From: Pyxicephalus adspersus | Taxonomy: Eukaryota; Chordata; Amphibia; Anura; Pyxicephalidae | DNA length: 64,000 nucleotides | Direction: 5' to 3' | Assembly: GCF_032062135.1 (NCBI RefSeq) | Contig: NC_092861.1 | Coordinates: forward strand, 144,242,472-144,306,471 | Part shown: piece after piece, positions 56,161-64,000 of the stretch | Layout of the letters: every line of letters starts with the position of its first letter | How positions within the stretch are numbered: the first letter of the stretch is position 1 | Program-made: the position numbers and the translations under genes | The notes under the pieces: generated by a model | Told to the model about the DNA's origin: nothing | Databases searched by the model: none | The model's input: the letters and a program-made list of their open reading frames with translations, nothing else

Positions 56161-57414
56161 TTTTAGCCCTGATCCATCTCTGATTCAATTTGAAAGGCTG
56201 TTCAGTTTTACAGCAAACTTTGAGGTTGACTGAAAATGTATTAGTGATGCTTCTGAAATGACACGATGTGTTGTGAGAGATTGAGCAAAGCGGTGACACA
56301 CATACAAAAAAATAGAAAATCTATTCTGATATCACCTTCATCTCTTGGCTATTGGCAGTTGTCACTCAAAGTGTGATATCATATAAACACCTTCCGATCT
56401 GAGGCTTAAGTTTCCAGACGAGGGCAAAATCCTGTTAACTTCTGACACTGTCAGCTTTCCTAGAACAGACTTTTTTTTCCTGTCCATGGAGAGATTTCTG
56501 AAGCCGACGTATTAAGGATTATGCAGCAGAAATTATAAACTGAATAGAAATTAAGCAGGGTGGAGGAAGTGAAAGGATGGAAGGTGCTGTAAAGTTCTAT
56601 TTTCTGGAGAAGGCACAATGATCATTGGTGGAAGGGTAGGGGGTACTTATCCTACCCCAGTCCAGTGCAGTTATATTAGTCGAGGGGGTTACAGGGGACC
56701 TTAGCTGTGGACATGCAAAGGACTAGGCCTGTGGTCCCCCTGTAGCTGATCCTATCCTTATTACTGCATTGATGTGCACTCATTCTGTGTGAAAGTGGTT
56801 ATCATGGCAGGACTTTGCTTCCTCTTCTCAGATCTGCCCTATTACTTGTGATTTGATGACTATTGGGGTAAATATCAAGAAGCAGAAGAAAAGGTAGGAG
56901 AAGCACATATCTATCAAATAAATGAAGCAGAAGCAGGAAGATCTTTGTACTGCAGATCCCCAGGTACAGCTTCCTCCCCAGCAAGGAGAACAATGAGCAT
57001 CTTAGTGGTGATATCCCAGAACTGGAGAGATCAGCAAAGAAATCTTCTAGTAAATCAGCATCTGCATTGAGCAAACAGAAAGCCAAAATATTTTTTCAAA
57101 ATTTGGCAGCAGAATTGTTTGGTTATTAGGTATACTAAGCAGGGGTGGGCATAGAGAGATCCAAAGTGTGCTACTGCACATGGGCCCGCAGTCCCTCCTC
57201 AGACAACAGTGAGGCCCTACAGTCATTTCTGCACCACTGACTATATCTGCCACTGATACTAAAGGATTCATCAAAACTGGTTTTATCGCAGAATTGTCTT
57301 TTTCACCATTGTTAAAATTTTGAAGAAGGGGAAACTCTCAATTTGACAGTTTTGCTCATTGTGAAGCTTTGCTTTTTTAAAAAAAGCTAACCTTTTTCTT
57401 TTTACGATATCAGG
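56161..57414. other. No gene called
   Basis: A minus-strand frame (56299-56036) of 87 codons spans the right edge of the duplicated block. Its C-terminus RWKDKEEENISMTHLL looks protein-like, but I know no family for it. The rest is unique sequence without recognised repeats. Confidence 0.25.
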
Positions 57415-57895
57415 AATATATATATATATATATATATATAATAGGGAAAAATGAAGATTTGGTAGATTTTTAGGTTACAGAAGCTCTTTCTAACTATTCT
57501 AGGACAGTTTTTGTGCCATATCCCTCTTGTACTATTTTTGCACCATAACCCTCACCATGATGGGCTGTAATATTTTAATATTTTCATTTTGTTTAATTTT
57601 AATGTGAAAAAGTAAAATAATAAAACATAAAAAACATAAATTAACAAAGCAAAAAATAAACTCAAATAAAACCTGAATTGCAATAAACACTAAATGAAAA
57701 ACTAAACTGCAACAAAAAACTAAACATATCACTGGCAAATATATATGATAATAAGGAAATAATGAAGCACATCATGGTGGGGAGATATATTTTATCTCCA
57801 GTTCATTACACCAAAGGGGTAAATATTGATGAAATTCCATGCTTTATAATTATATATTATATAATATAATATATATTATATAATATTATATATAT
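57415..57895. repeat. AT-rich tract with (TA)n runs
   Basis: (TA)n at 57415-57442, A-rich 'aaacataaaaaacataaa' at 57620-57720, and palindromic AT repeats at 57846-57895. No gene. Confidence 0.75.
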
Positions 57896-58540
57896 CGGTG
57901 GAGAGTGCAACTCAACGGCTGTATATTATATATATGTTAGCAAAGGAAACATAGCCAAGAAAGCTTTGATTTCCTCCCACCACTGCTTGTGACACACAAC
58001 ATCTAAAAGAGCAAACACAAGGAAAAAATGTGCCACATCCTGACTACAGGGGAACAGTGCAAAACATCTAATCATGACAGTGCCAGGAAACTTAGACCTG
58101 TCCACTGTGATCCTGAGTGCTGCAGATTTAATTGCTGTTGATGGCTGCTGGTCAGTCATGCATGACAATATGTGTGTATGGCGCTGCTCCCTGCCTGTGC
58201 TCATTGCTGTCACCCGCCACTCCAGGTGATGGGATCAGCCACTCGGACTGCGCTGGAGAAAAGAGAAGATATAGCCTCACAGACACAACACACACATCAT
58301 GTTTTTTCAGATTTAATGGGGGGGGGGAAGCTATAGCAGGAGATGTGTCTGCTTGTTTACCATCTGGAAATTATATACAGTGCATCCCTCTGTGCATGAG
58401 AATAAACTCTTTCCAAATGTATATTTCCACAGGAGGCTTTACAGATGACAATTATAGGGTTTATAGCAAAATTGTTGCTATTGGGTTAAAAAAATGACTA
58501 ATGGAATCTACTTTATACTAATGGCCTTTTTAAAAAATTT
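57896..58540. other. No gene called
   Basis: Unique sequence with a G run at 58319-58328. The 95-codon minus frame (58213-57926) and the 121-codon + frame (58132-58497) overlap each other and neither shows a known domain. Confidence 0.3.
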
Positions 58541-58620
58541 ACTGTACGTACTCGAATATAAACCAGTCTGGATATAAACTGAGAAACTTATTTTTACCTG
58601 AAAATACAGGAAAATACTAT

Positions 58621-58809
58621 GGCCCTGATTTATTAAAGTTCTCCAAGGCTGGAGAGAATACACTTTCATCAGTGAAGCTGGGTGATCCAGCAAACCCGGA
58701 ATGGATCTGGTAACAAATAGCTAATGACTATTCGGAAATCCATTCCAGGTTTGCGGGATTTGCCTTGCTGGTTTGCTGGTTTGCCTTAGAGCTTTAATAA
58801 ATCAGGGCC
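58621..58809. mobile_element. Foldback MITE copy G, right arm internally deleted
   Basis: The ends ggccctgatttattaaag and ctttaataaatcagggcc are perfect inverted repeats of 18 bases. The left arm is intact ('aaggctggagagaatacact'). The right arm lacks the matching inner part and has three tandem 'ggtttgc' words instead. Confidence 0.85.
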
Positions 58810-59063
58810 TTTGACCGAAGCATAAACCTAGGGTACAAAATACAGCCATTACTGCGCACACTCAAGGCAGTAATAAAAGAAATGGCAAGAAAATAAATAT
58901 TAATAAATACATTCATGGTGTGTTATCTTTAAAGGGAAAATAAATCAAATCACATGTCTTTAGTCAATGTATCTTCACCCAATCTCAAGTTTCTTTTAAA
59001 GGGTAAAGTGTTTTGCAAGTGTTTGAGTGTTAAAAAACCTTTTGTACAATGTACTCTAATAAC

Positions 59064-59190
59064 GGGCCTGATTTATTAAAGCTTTCCAAGGCTGGACAAG
59101 ATACTCTTCCATCAGTGAAGATAGAGTAATTTGCTGTTTGAAATGCAAATGTTTTGAATCCTAGACCAGATCTATTCCATGTTTGTTACA
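59064..59190. mobile_element. Foldback MITE copy H, right arm lost
   Basis: 'gggcctgatttattaaagct' and 'ccaaggctgga' open the copy, then 'atcctagaccagatctattc'. The distal arm is missing. Confidence 0.65.
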
Positions 59191-59265
59191 AGTTTAAACA
59201 AGGACACAGCATCTTTTACTGGTGTGACCTGAGTATAAACCAAGATTGTTTTACTAATGGCATTT

Positions 59266-59940
59266 TGAGAGGGTTAAACTCTTAGTTTATGCTTAGGAAC
59301 ATCTAGTAGTCTGGTTTACCTAGAAACTCATCTAAAAATAACACAAATAAAATCAATTATTTGCTGTCTACGGACAGACTTTTCTCTCTCCTCTTATGAA
59401 CGTGATTTTTGCCAGAAGATGGACTGAGCTTTATCCGAACAGGTTCTTCTATTTCTTCTTCCATGCATTTTCAAGCTATGCTGTACAGAGGCTGTAAGAG
59501 GCTGATACCAGGTCAGGGTTATGTACGTACACTGCTTGCATATACCAATACATTTATTATATAATATTGATTAAAAATCTGTATCAGTTTGTGTCTTCTC
59601 AGGGTTCAGTTTTAACCCATAAATTTGACCGTAGGCTCTTGTTGGTCATTCAGCACTGAACAACCCCACCACCTCCTCAGATAACAATTGACTAATATTT
59701 GAAAGGTAATACTGTATTAGTGCATCAGGGTTGTGATTTATTCGAAAAAGAGGGGTACAATTTAGAATTCATGGCCTACGAGTCTCAAGCTTGAAGTTCC
59801 TTTTCGAAAAACACTAAATTATCAAAATCCAAATGGTTTTACATTTTGAGTGATCTACTTTTCTGAAAATTAAATTTAAGAAGCATGGACAAGTAAACTG
59901 TACAGTGCAGTGAGAGTGTTACACACTTCTCATTCTGTTA
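59266..59940. other. No gene seen
   Basis: Unique AT-rich sequence. Confidence 0.35.
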
Positions 59941-60390
59941 CTTTCGAGTTGACCTCTCTTATTTTATGTCTCCTGCTCCTCCTACCACCTGTATCCTTTA
60001 TCCTACTACCTCCCCCCCCACACCATATAACCACCTGAACTCACCCTATCCATCTTTGTGTCCTCTCTATCCTAGCACCTGTCCTATATTCCCACTTTCC
60101 ACCTGACCTCTCCTTCCTACCATCTGACCTTCTGTCCTCCCTATCCTACCTCCTATCCTCTCTTCTACCAACTCCCATCTCTGTCATTTTGTATCCCCCC
60201 CCCCCCATCCTATCATTTGTCATCTCCAACTTACCATCTGACTTTGTGTCCTCTCCATCCTATCATCTGATCTCTCTTTATCCTCCTCCAACCTACCTTT
60301 GTCTGCTCCATCCTACCTCCTGTCCTATCCTTTCTATCACCTGCCATCTCAATTTTATCCTATGTTTATTTTCCTCCTACCATATTTTTT
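59941..60390 (+). repeat. Pyrimidine minisatellite ('tcctaccacctgtcctctccatcctac'), part 1
   Basis: Irregular units built from 'cctatcctacctcctg', 'cctctccatcctat' and 'catctgacctt', roughly 20-30 bp long. Strand is C/T-rich throughout, with a C run at 60196-60206. Confidence 0.85.
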
Positions 60391-60909
60391 TTAGAGATGA
60401 GCGAGCGAAACTTGTAATTTCGATCTTGTGGCAAATTGGGCCTTTCTCACTTACAGAACATGTAAGCGAGAACGGCTTTGTGATTTGCCACGAGTTCGTG
60501 TTCTCGCCGAATTAAGAGTTCATCTTAGTTTGCCTGCAGTCACGCATGTTCCCACGGTAACTGGGCTTTGCTTATCAATACAGTCCAGTGACCGTGGGAA
60601 CTGAACTCAGATGAACTTGCCTGCAGTCACAGCTGATTGGAGGTATCCATGTGCCTCCAATAAACTGTGACCGCAGGTTTCCACAGTAACTGGGCTGTAC
60701 TTATCAATGATAAGTACAGCCCAGTCACCGTGGGAACTGAACTCAGATGAACTCTCAATGGAGAATCTCAGGGACCCAGGGACTGTGGGAACCTGCACCC
60801 TGGACTTCAATGGAATTCGCAAAATCAGTTCGCCGAAATTTTGCGGACACATCAGAAGTTCAGGGGAAATTTTTCCAAGACTGTCAAAGGCATTTTTGCT
60901 CATCCCTAA
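60391..60909. mobile_element. 'TTAGAGATGAGC' TIR element inserted in the minisatellite
   Basis: The left end ttagagatgagc pairs with the right end gctcatccctaa. Inner inverted repeats include 'gtacttatcaatgataagta' and 'cagtgaccgtgggaactga', which occurs twice (about 60588 and 60722). Subterminal words match 22685-22950. About 519 bp, non-coding. Minisatellite resumes on both sides, so it inserted into the array. Confidence 0.75.
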
Positions 60910-61085
60910 TTATTTCTCTCTATCCAATGTCATGTCTTCTCCATCATAAATCCTGTATTGTTCACCCTACTACCTGTCCTCGTCACCTAAAACCTAACCT
61001 CTCTATCAACTTTCATGTCCTCTCTCCATCCTACCCCTTGTCCTTGCTCCCTTTATCCCTAAACTATCCAATCTATCTATGCCAC
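60910..61085 (+). repeat. Pyrimidine minisatellite, part 2
   Basis: Continues the unit type of part 1 ('cctactacctgtcctcgtca', 'ctctctccatcctacccctt'). Confidence 0.8.
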
Positions 61086-61089
61086 AAAG

Positions 61090-61437
61090 TTTATACTGTC
61101 ACCTCCTAAGATTGCCAACATGTGTATAAAGAGCAGTATCTTATTAAAACTACTCAGAACGCAAGGAGTTGTGTGGCGTTAAAATGTCATGTGTTTATTT
61201 GATAAACAATTAAAAAAAACAGGAATGCATAACAATCACAACAATAGCAAAAATAAAAATAAGCCAAGGTTCAATGTTTCAAGAACACAATGATATTTTG
61301 ATTCAGGCGTTTTGTGGGGGACTTGCTTCTTCAGGGTAAATACTGCGTATGAAACAGCATTACAAAGCCTTAGGGTGTATTTAGACTATAGCCAAAAGAA
61401 GAGAAAAAACTTGTTGAACCAAGTTATTTTCCAACGG
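61090..61437 (-). mobile_element. Insertion with hammerhead-like motif (Penelope/retrozyme-like remnant)
   Basis: AT-rich sequence between two parts of the pyrimidine array. On the minus strand 61334-61309 it carries CTGAAGA, then 'agcaagtcccccac', then AAAACGCC, a decayed relative of the motif at 25545-25574. No reverse transcriptase is present. The ends are not defined precisely. Confidence 0.35.
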
Positions 61438-61750
61438 GGTAGACACATGTCCTTTCCACCCTACTACCTGTATTCTTCCTCGTACAACCTGACCTCTCCC
61501 TCTTACCACCTGACCTCTCTCTCCATCTTTGTGTCCTCTCCATCCTACCCCCTGTCCTTGCCCCTTTACCCCCTGACCTCCTCATCTTACTATCTGACTC
61601 TCCATCCTAACTCCTTTTTCATCCCGCTTCCCGTCACCTCCATCCTACCGCCTGTAATTACCCTCCTGCTCCTTGTCCTCCCATATACCACTCGACTATT
61701 CCAACCTACATTCTATCCTCTTCCTACTCCCTCTTGTTCTCTCCATAATG
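61438..61750 (+). repeat. Pyrimidine minisatellite, part 3
   Basis: Same units ('cctaccccctgtccttgccc', 'catcctaccgcctgtaa'). The 234-codon frame at 61312-62016 is mostly a translation of this part (Ser/Pro/Leu/Tyr runs) and is not a gene. Confidence 0.85.
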
Positions 61751-61759
61751 CTGTAATAG

Positions 61760-62230
61760 ATTATATACAACTCAGATTACAAGTGAACTTTTTGACTTTA
61801 TCACAGCTTTTGTTATTGCCGGATGACATTAGCTACTCACTGATTTTATTTCCTTTTAATGTTCTGCTTGTGACTTCTTTACATAATAATGATATCCGTG
61901 CCACCCTGTACCTTCGCTTGCTCCGCTGTCTGTCTACGGTCATTTCTGGAAGACCAACAATTATTCTCCAATCTGAACATTGCTCCTTTTTTTCTCCTTC
62001 CATCTTTAGTGGCTGAACATTTTGTTTAAATTAATGGAATGAAAACAATGGCCTTTGAGACAGGCTTTTAAATATCGCCATTAGTACACAATTTATTCTG
62101 CCGGCCAGACAAGGAAAATATAATTGCGTGATTACATTTATAATTAAAAACATTATCTTAAATTAAAGGATTTCTCCTAAATTGAGACGGGAATTTATTC
62201 CCAAAAGCTTTTGTTAGTTTCAACTATATT
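61760..62230. promoter_or_regulatory. Candidate conserved non-coding block (unproven)
   Basis: Repeat-free after the array. It contains 'aatatcgccattagtacaca', 'ttctgccggccagacaagg' and 'atttataattaaaaaca'. Its mixed composition with TAATTA-like cores resembles enhancer DNA. Needs a cross-species comparison. Confidence 0.22.
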
Positions 62231-62869
62231 ACAGGCTGGTTATTAAATTGTGCTGTAGGAAAGGGGTAGCCTTTCTTCCCCCGCTCCCCATTTCTTCCAT
62301 AAATGAAGATGGAATTGATTTTAAAAGTTAAACAGGCAATACAATGACATTGTTTAAAATTCAGATTTACTAAGGAACCCATTCAGTACATTCAATGTCT
62401 GTGCGTGGACAGGTAATCGTTTTGTTCCGTCACAATGGCAAGTTGAACGCACATGAATGCGCACACGCAGGAGAATCTGATTGCTTATTCTGTTGCTGTG
62501 GGCAAACTATCAGTGACAGTAAATTGGCTAAACAAACAACTCAAAACTGTACTTGAGGGGGCTGATTTAAAAAAGTGATGCACTTTTGCTCAGACAGTCT
62601 TTTGGTCCTGCCACCCCCACCAGACTGTACAGTCAGGTCAGTGACCTTACTATTCTCCATTGCAGATAAGCAACACAATGTGGTCATTGCCCTTCCCAGT
62701 AGGCTGTTGGTTAGATGATGGGGAAGCATCACCACATTGATCTAGGATTCACACATGGCTAGCTTTCTGCATTAGCAATAAGGTAGAGCCTTCCATTTCA
62801 CAGCCCTGCACAGCAGGAAATCTAATAAAAAGACAGTTCCAGGCAATTATATCAAATTTATTTTAAAGA
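62231..62869. other. No gene seen
   Basis: Unique sequence; nothing recognised. Confidence 0.35.
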
Positions 62870-63685
62870 AACACAATTACCTACCCATTCAGGACAATTG
62901 ACAGTGCCTCTTGATAGTCAACACCTCCTTTTCCCCAAAGAGGCTAAGCTCACCCATTTAAGCAAGCAGTGGCAAACATAGTCATAAGTGACTATCTGCA
63001 GGCTTTTGTGCAGAAATGACATGGGGTACCCCCTATGGAATTCACCTAGCGCCCCATGGGTGCCTCTGTTGGCTGTAAAAGGTTGCGAGCCCTGATACAT
63101 TGGCACACCTTGCACCTCCCTATGTCCATCCCTGCAAGGATGATCCATTCTGCTGCAGGAGTCTATCTTGGGTAGGCTCCAGTGTCACATGGTGGCAGAG
63201 ACTAACTGTGATGTCATTGCCCATCCAATGTGACTATTGGCTGCTCAGGTCTAAGCAGGGTCACATGGGGAAACATGGGGAGGTCAAATGCTCCCCCATA
63301 ACCAAAAGCTTGACATTGTTAGAAGAACAGGGTGAGGGTTCTGATGGAGTTGGGTGATAGTCAGAAAGTTATTCTTCCAACTGTATTGGAAAAAAATACA
63401 CATTACTTACCCATTCAGGGCAACTGGCAGGGCCTCCTAAAAATCAACACCCCTTTTCCCCAAGGAAGGTAAGACTACCCATTCAAGGAAGCAGAGGCGA
63501 ATGTAGCCAGTATTGGGCCCCTGTGCTTCAATGACATTGAGCCCCCTTGCAGAGCTGACCTGGGGCTCCTTGGGTCCCCCATTTAGTCACATAGGGAGGT
63601 TACATGCTCCCTCATATATAAAAGCTTCACTTTGTTAGAAGAACAGGCTGAGGATTCTAACAGAATTGGGTGGCACTCAGAAACT
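62870..63685 (+). repeat. Two diverged tandem copies of an unnamed ~300-480 bp block
   Basis: Copy 1 starts near 62875 ('ctacccattcaggacaattg', 'caacacctccttttcccca') and ends near 63375. Copy 2 starts near 63405 ('ttacccattcagggcaactg', 'caacaccccttttcccca') and ends near 63685. Both carry 'gaggt(c/t)a(a/c)atgctccc(c/t)cat', 'aaaagcttgacattgttag/aaaagcttcactttgttag' and 'agaacaggntgagg'. Copy 1 has about 190 extra bases in the middle. Non-coding, family unknown. Confidence 0.75.
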
Positions 63686-64000
63686 GAGAATTGGTGAATA
63701 TACCGCTATGTCTGGGATATCAACTAGCATTGTCATCCTTCCCTGGATGGACCAAGTGACAGAGTCTCTTCGCCAAGTTCAACCTTAGAGCCGGTACTGC
63801 TAGGAGGTTGCTGTTACAGTTGCTTGTGAACTTTGCAAACACTTGGAATCCACCACAAACTTAAGTTGGGGCCAATTCAAACCCCATTCCTACTTATTAA
63901 GTAATCTGATCAAGTTCCAATATTTTTTTTTGGATCCCATACATCGTGCATCCGGATAGAAGTTCACAATATTTGTATTATTTGTTTTACGTCTATACTA
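63686..64000. other. No gene seen
   Basis: Unique sequence to the window edge. Confidence 0.35.

Larger units (their letters stand above)
58541..59265. mobile_element. 'TACTCGAATATAA'-type DNA element with two nested foldback MITEs
   Basis: The left side reads 'gtacgtactcgaatataaac' and 'cagtctggatataaactgag'. The right side reads 'gtgacctgagtataaaccaa', an inverted-style counterpart. The middle 'cctagggtacaaaatacagc' fits the same widespread vertebrate repeat. Foldback copies G (58621-58809) and H (59064-59190) interrupt it, so they inserted later. Superfamily not determined. Confidence 0.45.

Noticed and set aside
61312..62016. Longest apparent open frame, 234 codons on +
   Set aside because: Its middle is a translation of the pyrimidine minisatellite (runs of Ser, Pro, Leu, Tyr) and its start lies in a mobile-element remnant. 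No domain, splice site or codon bias supports it.

Overview
The window reads as non-coding DNA from a vertebrate, very probably a frog (ranoid anuran). I find no exon, rRNA, tRNA gene, operon or CRISPR array that I can defend. Base composition is AT-rich. Transposon debris and minisatellites are dense, and two assembly gaps (N runs) are present at 11548-12041 and 40568-41526. The frog call rests on recognising repeat families: L2-type LINE tails ending in a 'gcgctatataaat' motif plus a (TAA)n microsatellite; a V-SINE-like tRNA-derived SINE; Tc1, Tigger/pogo, piggyBac and hAT-like DNA elements; and short foldback elements. It is recall of family signatures, not a database result.

Layout. 1-9.5 kb: an L2 tail, a Tigger-like element with TA duplications, foldback elements, a 17-bp minisatellite, one full-length V-SINE-like SINE and a reversed Tc1 fragment. 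9.5-14 kb: a long-TIR element, a TTAA-flanked piggyBac-like element broken by the first gap, and two foldback elements sitting back to back. 14.7-21.2 kb: a minisatellite district. A degenerate CCTAACACTAA-type array is split by a truncated L2 that still encodes reverse-transcriptase C-terminal sequence. A 76-bp palindrome, a 43-bp repeat carrying GATTGGCTG, a 43/52-bp array of about 23 units and a diverged 'gagtccaccctattacat' array follow. 22-40 kb: a triple-hairpin element, more LINE/SINE tails, a hammerhead-like motif, a Tigger-like element with a LINE tail nested inside, and long stretches with nothing recognisable. 41-54 kb: remnants of three Tc1 lineages, a purine-rich minisatellite, and two inverted copies of one LTR, one of them a clean solo LTR with an ACGTC target duplication. 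54.5-56.2 kb: a hAT-like element whose interior is nearly identical to the DNA immediately beyond its right end. 58.5-63.7 kb: nested insertions, a pyrimidine minisatellite interrupted by two mobile elements, a second hammerhead-like motif and a tandemly duplicated block.

How the parts work together. The SINEs and the L2 elements share the same 3' tail, which fits SINE mobilisation by the L2 machinery. The many MITE-like elements are non-autonomous and would have depended on Tc1/Tigger, piggyBac and hAT transposases; only broken Tc1 fragments are visible here. The longest open frames (234 and 168 codons) fall in a low-complexity array or look like chance, so no protein is called. The window is best read as intergenic or intronic. 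A few AT-rich, non-repetitive stretches could be conserved regulatory DNA, but this cannot be tested from one sequence. The features most worth following are the hAT element with a copied flank, the hammerhead-like cores, the 76-bp palindrome and the solo LTR.
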